Assembly (NCBI GenBank): GCA_029204225.1
Contig: CM055109.1
Span: forward strand, 20,330,349-20,394,348
Direction of reading: 5' to 3'
DNA: 64,000 bases
Origin: Diphasiastrum complanatum
Lineage: Eukaryota; Streptophyta; Lycopodiopsida; Lycopodiales; Lycopodiaceae
Each line of letters begins with the position of its first letter. The first letter of the stretch is position 1. Both the position numbers and the translations under genes were made by a program. Below, in pieces: positions 21,407-32,337 of the stretch. A model generated the notes under the pieces. That model had not been told where the DNA came from. It made no database searches and saw only the letters and a list, made by a program, of their open reading frames with translations.

Positions 21407-22689
21407 ATGTGAGAATCTTGGTATTAGGTTATTAGCTTTTTAGGGTGTTTTCACTCTCAAGAGTCCACTTCAAGTGTGTTGGCTCTATTTTACTAGCTGG
21501 AATCAGTCATTTTGGGTGAGGGTTCTTTCACACTGGAGATTTGTTGTCCCTTTACGTTGGCAGTAGAGGTGGCAAACCTTGAGTGCCATAGAGGTGGCAA
21601 ACCCTGAGTGCCATGTAGGGCCAACTGCGGAGTTGTTTGGTGTTGGGCATCACTCTCTGGCATGTAGTGCACTCTCTGGTACGTGGAAGGTAACTCCTCC
21701 TTGTCCAACAAAATCCATATCCAGGCATAGATAGCCTTCTGACCCAATTGCCAAGTTCCCGCTCAAAGCAATCGTCTCATAGCTAACTCTGTGATCTCTT
21801 TGGCAATGATTTCCTATATAGTGATTTCCATGGAGCACAACGGTCAACAGTTTTTGTTGAGCACATTTGTCAACATGTCAACTACCTTTTTGGAGCACAT
21901 TTGGTGTGAGTGCCAACAGTGATATCATAGTGATATCATACCGCTCGTGAGGACAACTACCAACGATCATCCATGGTGTCAATAGCCTTTTTGGGGCACA
22001 TTAGACAAAGTGCCAACAATAATTACAATTTACAATGCTTCAAGTCATCTTACTTTGGAGCACAATTGTCAAACATCATGCGGATGTTAACAAGCTTTCT
22101 AGAGGACCAAAGGCCTTACGAGTAACAACAATATATCATCTCATCTTATAATCTTGTAAAATATGCAAATCACCACTACTAATTCTTGGTTTTTCATCAT
22201 GAACTATTCAATACACATGAATTCAAAGTAACAATCATATTAGTAAGCTAATCAATTATATTATAAGTGTAATGTTTAAGAGAACAATGTTCCAATAGGC
22301 ATTTGTAGAATGGTGTACCTCCAATTTGTTTGTGCTACAATTTGTACAATCATGTTAGTTGGTTCATTGCAGTGTTGGGCAGGTATATAGGGTCACGGTT
22401 GGTATCAATAATGGGTATCAACATGGTATTAAAAAACCGACCCGACTGGTATATGATTTCTAATACCAGGATCTAGAACCGGATGTGAAGGATTTCAGAT
22501 CATTCAAGATCCAATCCATGTCCCTAATCTTTGGTTACAATAAGGAGCAAACCAACAATCCTGCCAATGTAGAAAAATCAGCATCTACATACAAAATGAG
22601 ATGCAAACTCTAAGAGATATTGATCAAACATGAACCAAAACATAAAATATGTTTGTTGTCTGTACAATTACCGTACCCTACTGTATTTC
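21406..22689. other. Upstream region of ALG3 with short dispersed repeats
   Basis: No gene recognised. A 25-bp unit (GAGGTGGCAAACCYTGAGTG) is duplicated at 21566 and 21591. The phrase TTTTTGGAGCACATT or close variants recurs at about 21852, 21888, 21986 and 22060, each near the word CAACA. A divergent ALG3 promoter would lie at the left end, but no convincing TATA box was identified. Confidence 0.45.
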
Positions 22690-23137
22690 ACACGTGTGAA
22701 ACCGAAAATAGCAATAAATGAGCATTCTACACACAAGATTGCAAGATAACACCAAGATAGTGCACCAATGAGTAGTAGAACCCAAAGAGAACCATGTATA
22801 ATGATGAAATGAGAGAGAGAAGAGAGAAGATGTGTCTCTCCACGAGTTACATCCTTTTATAGAGTTTCCAAACCCTATTTGGCCACTTGGCTTTCCCTCC
22901 AAAATGTAAACCCTACTATTTTTGGGTCTAGATTCAATGTACCCAAAGTTCAAATTTGAATCTCTCTCAAACTCGACTACCAACTTTCCCACACTTTCCA
23001 AAAGTGTTTATTGAATGTATTTTAAACTAATATAACTTCAAAAAGTTTATCTCTAAGTCTAAAGTGAGTTTTGGCCTCTTATTGACAATTTACCAAAATG
23101 TGACTAAACTAGACTAAACTAGTTGAAATCTCTCACA
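22690..23137 (-). mobile_element. 3' LTR of a minus-strand copia-derived element
   Basis: The minus strand reads polypurine tract then TGTGAGAG at 23137, the expected LTR start. A TATA box lies about 280 bases in. The left edge is uncertain; TGTGAAACC on the plus strand at 22695 would give a GGTTTCACA end. No matching 5' LTR was found to the right. Confidence 0.5.
22853..22861 (-). promoter_or_regulatory. TATA box in LTR
   Basis: TATAAAAGG on the minus strand inside the putative LTR, followed by a GA-rich leader. It would be the U3 promoter of the copia-derived element. Confidence 0.5.
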
Positions 23138-23138
23138 C

Positions 23139-23151
23139 TCCCTCTTCAACT
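23139..23151 (-). other. Polypurine tract of copia-derived element
   Basis: The minus strand reads GTTGAAGAGGGAG, one base before the LTR start at 23137. This is the usual plus-strand primer site of LTR elements and fixes the 3' end of the element. Confidence 0.65.
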
Positions 23152-23208
23152 AGTTTTGGCATAGTTTTAACAATAGAACTTTGATCCAACTTTAGAATGA
23201 TCTCCATC

Positions 23209-23904
23209 CTAAGTATAGATCTTCTTTCTAAGGTTCTCCTTTACAATGGTAGTCTTGGTTGTTTCACTTCCTCTTTGCAACCTTGTGAGTTCCTTTGCCC
23301 GAGGATTGCATATAAACCCAACAAAAGTTGAGAATGTATGAGGCACCCAATGCGCATTGGAATCTTTGATGTGTACAACAATAGAAGCCAATTGATTCTT
23401 GGGCTTCCTAAAGTATCTTTCATAATTGATATAGAGAATAGTGTCCAAATTGGATGCTTCACTATTTCTTACATCAATTTTGCACATCAAGATATAACTA
23501 GAACATGAAGAACCAAATAGAATGTGAATGAAATGATTCCTCCATGTTTCAAACTTTGTACTCTCTGGAAAATTACAGCAACCAAACAATAAATGTGAGT
23601 GATGACCATTTGCTTGCTTGTGTCCTCCAACTTTGTCCTTTCTTGATATGTCTCCACCATAAAACTCCATGAATGAGCCTCCATCTCCATCTTGCCACAA
23701 GAAACCATCAAGCCTTGGAAATCCATGAGTAGGTGAGTACATACATGATGCAAATCTAGCACCACATGACTCCATAAACCAAGTAGTTTGCACTAGTCCA
23801 TCTTCAAGATCTACTTGACACAAGAAAATGACCATGAATTCACCAAAAATTGACAATCTCCAAGTATTGGCACCAAGTAGCTCAGCACTTGAGAACTTAG
23901 CCAT
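23209..23904 (-). pseudogene. Unrecognised 231-codon ORF at the 3' end of copia-derived element
   Basis: Lies between the 3' polypurine tract and the frame at 23811-24413, which it overlaps in a different frame. There is no RNase H motif where a copia element should have one. The text is rich in W, F, G and H (GFPRLDGFLWQDGDGGSFME) with no repeats or membrane helix. It may be captured sequence or an accidental frame in a fast-decaying element. Confidence 0.35.
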
Positions 23905-24413
23905 GGATGAGTGACATAATGAACCTCCATTAGCTTCATTTCCATCAGCACCAAGAATGCTAGTACAACTCCAACAATAAGATATTGCAAGACAATGTAG
24001 CTAGTTTGTCCATATCTTGACAATTTGCACACATCCACATGAAATAGCTCAAACATGAGATAGAACAAGTAAAGTAAACTTGAACAACACTTCCTTGCTG
24101 CTCCTTTGACCTTACTTGAGTCTTCAATAAGCTGCAAAAACAGATCCATAACATCTTTGCCAATTACCTCTCCTTTGATGCTCTTGACTAGCTCCAAATT
24201 GCCACCTTTCCTTTTGTGTTGTTGAAGCCCTTTGAGACCAACCTCTTGATCTTCCTCTTGACCATCAAAGTCATTGAACAAAATTTGTTTTCCAGGTCCA
24301 TTACTTGTTTTTCCAGTATGAAAACCATGAGAACCAATATCCACTTGCATAGCATCATCTACACAAGAAAATTCTCCAAAACATGTGAGTAAAGCAAAGT
24401 GTGTCTCTTCCAC
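23811..24413 (-). pseudogene. Unrecognised 200-codon frame, same frame as upstream RT
   Basis: It continues the frame of 25337-24477 after one stop codon, so 25337 to 23811 is a single 1.5-kb frame with one interruption. No domain recognised; one hydrophobic segment (about residues 120-165 of this part, around YIVLQYLIVGVVLAFLVL). It replaces the RNase H region of a normal copia polyprotein. Confidence 0.35.
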
Positions 24414-25337
24414 TTGCTTACCTTTCTCTTCATCATCAAAGATATCAAAGATATGAATATCTTCAGTCCTGAACCTCTAGAACACTCTCTTAAACATATG
24501 ATCTAGATCCAACAAGAACTCATCAATGCTTGATCTCGAATTTCCACAAAGGTTAGTGAAAACAATGTCACCATCATAAATCAAAAGGTAGATTTCAAAC
24601 TTTCCATCCAACATGAAGTAGAGTAGGTGAAGGTGTGTATCAAACCTAATAAATCCAGCCCTCTTGAGCCCATAACAAACCTCAATAAGCTCATCAATGA
24701 GATCTCCCTTGCCTTGAAGAAATTGCCTCTCGATTTGCTCCATGTAGTCTTCTCCAACCAACCTTTTGCCATCTCGATTATGAGTGATCAATTCACAATC
24801 ATAGAATCCTTTGAGTTGATGAAGAGATGTGAGATCCATGCCTTGGATCTTCCCAAGAACCAATCTTCCATTGCTCTTTCCTTCATAAGACTCCCTCTTA
24901 ATGATTGCATCATAAGAAGTAGAAACCTCAAAAACATTAGAAGCCATGAAAAATATGATTAGTACCTTCAACATAAGGATGATTGAAGTACTCTCTTTTT
25001 TCAAACAAGAACTTCTACTCAATGTTTTAGGTAATGAATCATATGATAATGATTTTTCCTCACTATCATTCACAATGACATCATTCAAAGTACATTCTAC
25101 TTTGAACTCTTCACATACTTCTCTTCTTCTTGACTTGTGACTATCTCCCTCACTAAGTCTCTTGATAGAACCATTTGATCTACTCTCTTTATGAATACAT
25201 GTGACTCCACTTGCTGGAAAAATGACTTTCTTGGAATCATAACAAAAGAATGTAGAACAACCATCTCCTTCATGAATGCACCTAGCAACATCTTTTTCCA
25301 TATGATCAAAGAAATCATTAACAACAATCTTTTCCAA
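24414..25337 (-). pseudogene. Copia-derived reverse transcriptase fragment
   Basis: The C-terminal third shows copia RT motifs in order: EDYMEQIERQFLQGKGDL (from EEIYMEQPEGF...GKE), CYGLKRA (from LYGLKQA), then YLLIYDGDIVFTN, where the catalytic YVDD has become YDGD, and a final DEFLLDLDHMFK. The N-terminal half (SRRREVCEEFKVECTLND and following) has no recognisable relation to integrase. The active site is lost. The single stop at 24477 separates it from the next in-frame segment. Confidence 0.6.
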
Positions 25338-25828
25338 GGAAGAACCTTCACCTCCATTGATGAAGTTAGCTCTTTCCTTACCTTTTGCATGCTTGCACTT
25401 GCCATGAAGACCTTTGAAAGACCATCATTATCCTCAAGACTAGCCAAGTTAGCACAAAGATGAACATCTCCAAGAAGCATATTAGATCTTGACCTAGATC
25501 TAGCATAAGGAAACTTGTTAGACTTTGCATAAGATCCACCAATCTTATTGATGTTAAAAGGTAACTTTGGAAAGTTGAGACCAATCTCCTTTTCCATTCC
25601 ATCCTTTTTGTTAGCCATAACAAAAGCATCAAGCTTGAAAAGTCTACCTTGTCTATTGCCCCTAGCAACCAAGATTTCTTCCTTTGTAATGAAACAAGCA
25701 TCACCTCCAAACGTTACCATGTATCCTTTCTCTATCATTTGACCAACACTTAACAAATTCTTTGAAAGTGAAGGAATGTAAAAAACAATGTTGGAGGATT
25801 TGGATAGGATGAAATTAGAAAATTGCAA
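25097..25828 (-). pseudogene. Copia gag-pre-integrase fragment fused to unknown sequence
   Basis: Begins in copia GAG-pre-integrase text: NIVFYIPSLSKNLLSVGQMI then EKGYMVTFGGDACFI and GRLFKL. After about residue 70 the copia similarity ends although the frame stays open to 244 codons. The frame overlaps the 25337-24477 frame by 240 bp. The upstream edge near 25830 is abrupt. Confidence 0.6.
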
Positions 25829-26899
25829 GTTATTATCAAAACTTTATGTTGTGATCTCAAGACAGAAAAATGCAATATTAAAAAATATGAGAAGTTAAAA
25901 GTCCATATTTTGTGCTACTCTATTTTGTTGACATTCTATTTGTCGACGAGACATGTTGTAATACTTTTGGTTCTCATATTTAGTACTACCCTACAATAGA
26001 TTTGCCCACCATTGATGAATGAGAATGTAATTATAGACAATATGTTGTTACAAGTGCAAATCTTTTATTCATGTGGCAGACCATTCAAAAGGTTTATTTA
26101 ACTTTTAAAGACTCATGTGCACACTTAGCCCCTTTTTTGGTATGTCGAAGGGAAATAGTAAAACTAGTGTGAGATAAGTAGTATTATGTGAATACAATCT
26201 ACAGACATGGTATTTGAGACCTTGGGTCGGAGTAGTTTTCAAATTTTAACAAAGATGGTGTAATTCAAACTATTTCTTGGAGCTTAAATTTGACAGATTT
26301 TTATACATGAAGGTATGAGATGAATGTGCCAGAGGAAAATATGAACGAGTTGTTTCAGCATAAATTTTTAGAGGGAGCGAAACCAATATTTATTGATAAA
26401 AAATCATGGAAAAGTGAAAATGATAAGGGAGATTATTACTCATTGCTTGAAATTTGTTGTATGGCTGGTGAGGTGGTCATGGTATAATTAGTGGACCAGG
26501 TGTCCCTTCAAACTATGTCATGTTATAAAATGCTTTGTAAAGTTTATCTTATTATGATATGAATATTACTCATAATTGTCACATGCTATTGTGTGGACTT
26601 TTGGCACAGCTGTGCGTGGTATGTTATGAATTGTATAAGTGAATTATGTCTCATTTATGTAGCTATATGAAGGGTTGTGCCTTGATTTGTATGATATTGT
26701 GATTTGACAAATATTGTCATTTTTTATTATTATATTAATGTTATAGACACAATATCTTTTGATGAGTTGTGGAATATGTGAAAGTAGATAAAGGTTAGCT
26801 AGTTAATTTGCATGCCAAATGTCATCATGAGGCCTCGCCAATATGAACTTCTCTGAAGCATGCTTCACCATTTTCAATTGTTAATAGTACTCAATAGCA
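25829..26899. other. AT-rich sequence with no recognised feature
   Basis: No frame over 60 codons, no repeat and no motif could be supported on either strand. Confidence 0.4.
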
Positions 26900-27730
26900 C
26901 ACATGATCCAATGTCTTGTTGCTTGCTGTTCGACCATAAATCCATTGATTATTGATAGAAATTATATAAGTTCAGCACAAAGCTTTGCAACATCGACTTC
27001 AATGCATGTGTATCTCATGCCCATGCATGTTATTCCTCAAAAAAATTTATTTTTGCATGTGGCCCATGTTTGACAATCAATGTCAGAGAGACTGAAGAGA
27101 TCGTTGGAGAATGACTCATGTTAAGAATGCATTCACTAATGTTCAGCAGCTTGGCCACTCATTTCTTGAAAAGGTTTTGCACAACAGATTTTCAATTTTG
27201 TTGCAATTCCCTTCCTCGGGGATATCCAATGAGCTGAATTGTACAAGGTCACCGTAGTACTCAACATTGTCCATAAACCTAAGAATTGACCTAAAATCTT
27301 TCTTAAATAATGATATAGTCCATCTACAGTAGTACTCATCAACCGAACACATGATCCAATGTCTTGCAGCTTGATGTTTGACCTACATAAATCCATTGAT
27401 GATTGTTATGGATAATATATGTTCGGCACGAACCTTTGTGCCATTGATTTCAATGCATGGATCACCAAAGAATCAACAACTTTCACTTTCAACATATGTA
27501 TCTCATGCCCATGTTGTTCCTCAAAAAATTCTATTTTTGCAGGTGGCCCACGTTTGACAACCAATGTCATCTTTGGATCTGATCAGAGAGAAAATGTCAT
27601 AGAATAAGTACCAGATCATGATGGAGCATACACACGACAAAAGCTGAACAATGAACCTTTTCTAAAACATGAATGTTGAAATTTTTTTTACAAAGGTTTT
27701 GCATAGCAGAATGTTCAATTTTGTTGCATT
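26900..27730. repeat. Diverged duplicated segments
   Basis: Two related blocks: ACATGATCCAATGTCTTG at 26901 and 27349 (offset 448), followed in both by an AAATCCATTGAT, TCAATGCATG, ATCTCATGCCCATG and CACGTTTGACAA-type series. A second module with GGTTTTGCA and TTCAATTTTGTTGCA recurs near 27170 and 27693. The arrangement resembles the decayed repeat block at 538-1560 in style but shares no obvious sequence with it. Confidence 0.5.
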
Positions 27731-27894
27731 AATAATATTAATTGCATTCCTGATAATATATATTTATCTAACGAGTTGCGTGCAATCTCATCATTGTCCA
27801 CAAATATAAAGGTTAGCCAAAAATATTGTCCATGAATCCAAGAATTAGTATAAAAAATCTTAATAAACGTTACTAACTTCTTGACAAACATCGT

Positions 27895-28030
27895 TATAGC
27901 TCACTATTCGTCGCACAAACGCTGTTGCAACTCATTATTCATCGCTAATTTTTTTAATTCAATTGTACGTCGCCAAGCGACATTCAAGGGGACACATGTC
28001 CGTGCATGGCGACAGTCGATTTGAAATTCC
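27895..28030. repeat. Second small cluster of GTCGC / GCGAC motifs
   Basis: A perfect GTCGC-CAA-GCGAC hairpin at 27969-27981 is flanked by CGTCGCACAAACG (about 27909), CATCGCTAA and GGCGACAGTCG. This is the same motif class as the array at 1-540, the only other such cluster in the window. It may be the end of a related DNA transposon. Confidence 0.45.
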
Positions 28031-28329
28031 CTTTCCACGTCTTTTCTCTCATTCCTTGCATTCTCATCCTTGCTTCCTTGCTTGCCTGTTTGCTATTGCT
28101 CTCAATTTCATCTTCCTTGCTTGCTTGCTATTATGTCATAGTGATCTTAATGTCTTCTAGTTATCTTGTTACTTATTAACATCTTGTTGCTTTCTAATAG
28201 TTACAATCTATATTTTCTTTTTGAATTGTGCTTTAGTTATTTTAGTTTAGTTTAGTTTTTCATATAGTTTTTGTTTGTAGTTTTAGTTTCAATATGTTTT
28301 TTATGTAGTTAATTATTGTCCCACTAGTC

Positions 28330-28812
28330 TTGATGGCCAATGGAAGTGGTGGACGATGCGGTCGGCATGACCGGTTATCTAGCTTTTCAGGGGAGTGTAC
28401 TTCTGAGGGTGCGCCCACCTCTAGGTCCAACGGCGGCCGTAACTCCGACGATGGCCATGGAGGTGTCACCTCTGGCAGCGACCAAGAGGAGGCACTTCGT
28501 CTCGTGAGAGGCTTGCACCCTTCTGCTCGTCAGTTTGTCTACGAGTACTTGATGTGTGAGGACTGGGCGACTGGCTCGCCTATTCCTAATGACGAGACTA
28601 GCACACGCCCATATGAGATTCATGCTGATGGATCTTTGAATATGGGCGATAATAATGGATATTTGGTCATGAGATGCGCTCGTGAATTGACCAAATTATA
28701 CATTAGCAATTCTCTCAACAATTGGCGCGTATAGCCACGGGAAGAGGATGATCGTATCTTAGAGGCATTGCATAGGGAAGTTCCATGTGACCATCCATTT
28801 AGTAATAAATGA
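28330..28812 (+). pseudogene. Unrecognised ORF, 134 codons plus readthrough part
   Basis: Starts MMANGSGGRCGRHD, with a Gly/Ser-rich N-terminus, then LRLVRGLHPSARQFVYEYLM and a C-terminal RCARELTKLYISNSLNNWRV. A TAG at 28732 is followed by 25 more in-frame codons (PREEDDRILEALHREVP) that read like the natural continuation. GC content is clearly higher than in the surroundings (about 28330-28620), as expected of coding sequence. It lies 300 bp right of the hairpin-motif cluster, so it may be a transposon gene. Family unknown. Confidence 0.4.
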
Positions 28813-30572
28813 ATAAAGACAAAACTTGGCGAGCACATCCTACTTCTCCCCCCCTTTTAACATGCGACACGAGTTTCCAAGGAATGCATATCAATCTAGA
28901 TTTTACGGGCTTCGATCCAATGGGGAGGGGGTTAAGCTACAGATCTAAATGGGATCTAAGCCTACCAAGGGTGTCAATCTTGGCATTAGATCTAGATGTG
29001 GAATGGCTTAGATGAAGGGTGAGGTTCTTGCCTATTTCCCTAGGAGAAATTGAAAAGAAGAGATTCGAGAAAAACTTGAAAGTCAAGAAAGGTGTTACAT
29101 CATCATAACCAAATATAGATAATGTCCTAACACATTTTCTTGAATGACTTATCAAAAGATGTTCTTCGTTACCAACACAAAAAATTGACCTGTAAATCAA
29201 AAAAGGACTTTTTTGAAGATTCAAGCAATGAAAACAAATTAGAAAATGCTTCCATTAACTATTTCTGTGACATCATCTAAGGTCAATGGATAATAAAAAT
29301 TACCTTCCAAGGAATCACAAGAAAATGGGTTAAGTAATGTTTTAAGAAATTCACCAATATATCTTCTATAAAGAAATAGCCTGCCGGGTTTCTAGTTTTG
29401 TGAATTTGAGATATCCATAAGGGGTCATGACCAATATCTCAAATTATGCCATGAAACCCTAGGTTATGCATAAAATTGGTTTGCGAACTTGATGGTCAAA
29501 TAAAAATGCTGAGTGAAACTTGTGTGTAAATTACGTGTGTCGTTCTGTTTGCAAAATGGTAACATTTTTGGTCTTCCGAGTCTAGGTATTTCACTAGACA
29601 GTACCGGCAGCTGATGGGACTACTACAATTTAACCAAGACAACATGTTTCAGCCATATCTAATGGACTACCAGCTCTGGTGTTTGACAGAGATCGGGCCC
29701 AATTAACACACTCAACATAAACCCATAAATCGTGAACTGAATTTCAACTTGACGCTTCAATCACTAACTAGGCAAGGTTGGATACTAGCTAACAAAACTG
29801 AATGTTAACTAGTTTTAGAAGTATACGATTGCACAAGAGCGATATATTCATGCGTCCAACCAGTTTTGAAGATACTATTCACTTTTTCATAATGCAAGGA
29901 AAGAGAACGATTCCATCATACAATATAGACAACCGTTTGTCTGGTAAAACGACACACAAGAGAAGGATGTAATACTTTACAAGGTATGCAACACTATGGA
30001 GTAAATTGACACTATCCAGCAATCCTCAATTCATAGAAGGATTTCTTGAGTCTTTGCAACACAAAAATGATGCACTATCATTCCATTCAAACACTTCATT
30101 CCCTATGATGACGAAAATGCAAAGATGTTATTCTAACTACATGCGGAATGAAAAACTAACTCATTGAAACATAGAATTCATTACTTCCTATGAGAGCGAC
30201 ATGTATACAAACATCATTCTTGCCTACTACATTGAATGTAAATAATCTTACCTCAGGTATGCATGGGTAGACTAGAATCTCAAAAAAAACACTAGTCATG
30301 AATGCTTCAAAACCATTTCTGTTTGCCTTCGAACTTCAGGGAACTGTTGTTGATGCTTGGTTGTTCAGCTTTTGCGTTGTACTTTGTATATATTATCTAA
30401 TCTATGGTTAATATTTTCGAGAGAGAGAAAAAAATGATACCCATAAATATTAAATAGTCAATAATGAAAATTATAGATGTTGTTTCAATCCATGATTGGC
30501 ATTATTCAAATCACAAAATAGTCAATCTTCTAAGATCATCATAAAAATTTAAATTTCAACTTGAGAAAAAAA
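28813..30572. other. Non-coding stretch with one perfect 12-bp inverted repeat
   Basis: No gene motif seen. AATTTGAGATAT at 29403-29414 is matched by its reverse complement at 29434-29445 with a 19-nt spacer. A purine run (30563-30572) ends at the LTR-like start at 30573. Confidence 0.4.
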
Positions 30573-30607
30573 TGTTGGAGATGGTGAACTTATGCAACCA
30601 TTCTCTG
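30573..30607 (+). repeat. 35-bp head of a copia LTR, cut by the next element
   Basis: TGTTGGAGATGGTGAACTTA begins a 35-bp match, one mismatch, to the first bases of the copia LTR at 41835 (minus strand). A purine run precedes both. The match stops at 30607, where the 714-bp LTR begins, so the later element either inserted into or recombined with a copia LTR. Confidence 0.6.
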
Positions 30608-30975
30608 TGTAGTGGGTTTCTTTCCTTGCCTAACCTGAATCCAAGATCTAGTCAATCTAGCATCAAAGAGACGGAGTTAGTTGTCACGCGGAGGTTCGTT
30701 CCCATGAGAGCGATAATATAGTTCAGATTTCAACGTGAATGGAGGATCTAACACTAAGCATTAACACTACATCCATTAACCCTAAATCCACAACAATGAT
30801 AGAAACTTACTCTTCTCTCTCTCCCTTTCTCTCTCACAAAAAGCATAAGAAATAGCAATCCCAGTAATGATCAAATCCAACAATTAGCAAATACCAAAGA
30901 AAGCACGAGAAATGGAGGAAAAGAGAGGAAGAGCAAGGACATTCATCAATCCATTTCTAAAGAGAACCAATCTGC

Positions 30976-30981
30976 TTTATT
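30976..30981 (-). terminator. Polyadenylation hexamer in 3' LTR
   Basis: AATAAA on the minus strand (TTTCAATAAAGCAG), about 45 bases downstream of the TATA box. In the 3' LTR it would end the element's transcript. Confidence 0.55.
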
Positions 30982-31021
30982 GAAATGAGGAAATGAACAT
31001 GAGGAGCAACTCGAGTTGGTC

Positions 31022-31031
31022 CCTTTTTATA
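31022..31031 (-). promoter_or_regulatory. TATA box in 3' LTR
   Basis: TATAAAAAGG on the minus strand, identical in both LTRs (other copy 32752-32761). Confidence 0.6.
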
Positions 31032-31321
31032 GTAGAGAGGAGGATCCTGGCCTCTAAATCCTGTCGGTCCAGTCTTGCCTCTCTTTTTATTCGAATTTAA
31101 AAAAGTGTGGGAACCATCAAAATTGGAGGGAAACCCAACTTTATTCACTAACTTGACATTTAGGCCCTGTGACATTAAAAGTCCCGCAAAAAGGCCTAAA
31201 GTCCTTTATTAACTTTCTAATTAATCAAATAACTATGTGATCATTGGGTTGGACTTACACACGCAGGGTGCCAAATCCCTCTCACTTATCAACTAGGGTT
31301 AGGGTTGCCTTAGGATCCGCA

Positions 31322-31332
31322 ACCCCTCCAAC
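31322..31332 (-). other. Polypurine tract
   Basis: The minus strand reads GTTGGAGGGGT immediately before the LTR start TGCGG at 31321. It is short but correctly placed. Confidence 0.55.
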
Positions 31333-31584
31333 AGTATCCCCCACCAAAACTGGTGGCGGTCCCACGACACCAACCTCGACGCTTGAATAGCCATATGGGT
31401 CCGGTGGCCATTCATGATAACCTTGTGCATTGACAAATGGGTAGTCGACACCATCCAAACAAAGATCCCAAGATAATGCTTGTTGATGTTGATCCTTGTA
31501 GATAGGTGCACCTGCTAGCAATGACATTGTTGAAGCTAACGACAAAGGTAACTGCAGAATTTCTTTTTTTTTTTTGACATTTTC

Positions 31585-32130
31585 AAAAATTTGTAACTTC
31601 CTCAATATGTAACGAAATGAGAAAACAATTATATCTCCAAAAAGCCTTTTCAATGCTCTATAACTATAACTATTCAGATGGAATTATAGAGAACAGAAGG
31701 TTGGGCGAAAAATGAATCAAACAGGGCAGAAAAAAAATGAATCTGGAAGTTTCTAGTTTTTGACAAGTTCACAGAATTTTGTTGCCAAATTAAAAAATTT
31801 GTAACTTGCCCAATACTGAACGGAATCCAAAACAAATTATATGGATAGAAAATCCTTCTAATGTCTACAACTCTAGCTATTTAGATCAAATTACAGAGAG
31901 TAGAAAGTAGGGCAAAAAAAGAATCAAGCAGGGCAGAAAAAACACGAATCTGGAAGTTTCTGGTTTTTGACAAGTTTACATAATTTTGTTACCAATTTCA
32001 AAAATTTGTAACTTGCTCAATACTACAAGGAATTGAAAAAAAATTAGATGGAAAGAAAGCCCTTTCAATGCTCTACAATCCTATTTGTTCAAATTGAATT
32101 ATAGGAAACAAAAAATAGGGCAAAAATTGA
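31585..32130. repeat. 208-bp tandem repeat, about 2.6 copies, inside the element
   Basis: ATTTGTAACTT recurs at 31590, 31798 and 32005 (offsets 208 and 207), followed each time by CAATRCT, a TATCTAAATT-like stretch, GGGCAAAAA and, in the first two copies, GAATCTGGAAGTTTCTRGTT and TTTGACAAGTT. The third copy is partial. Confidence 0.75.
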
Positions 32131-32315
32131 GTAAAAAAGAGGCAAAAAATTAAAAAACAAAAAATACAGTCGCCACTCATTTTTTGAACGTTTTTGGACA
32201 TAACTCTCACAAATCACATCCATAATGCAAAGCTAACCCTAGCATGCCACGACAAGATGCCTAATGCAAGCTAACCATCAACCAAACATGCTGCAAACTG
32301 AAAAATTGGCGTAGC

Positions 32316-32333
32316 TCCCCGACAACGGCGCCA
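32316..32333 (-). other. Primer-binding site, tRNA-Asp type
   Basis: The minus strand reads TGGCGCCGTTGTCGGGGA, four bases inside the 5' LTR end (32338). It differs by one base from the common plant gypsy site with GCCGGGGA, which ties the element to gypsy-type machinery. Confidence 0.8.
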
Positions 32334-32337
32334 AAAT

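Larger units (their letters stand above)
30608..31321 (-). repeat. 3' LTR of the non-autonomous element
   Basis: 714 bp. On the minus strand it starts TGCGGATCCTAAGG and ends CACTACA. It contains a TATA box (31022-31031) and an AATAAA (30976-30981) about 45 bases after it, so U3, R and U5 order can be read. Confidence 0.85.

Noticed and set aside
1-28030. A single 28-kb CACTA element between the two hairpin-motif clusters
   Set aside because: The interval contains the host ALG3 gene and unrelated elements, and no matching terminal repeats were seen.
31282-31653. 123-codon minus frame inside the non-autonomous element
   Set aside because: It spans the LTR boundary and polypurine tract and has no known motif; the interior is repeat-derived.
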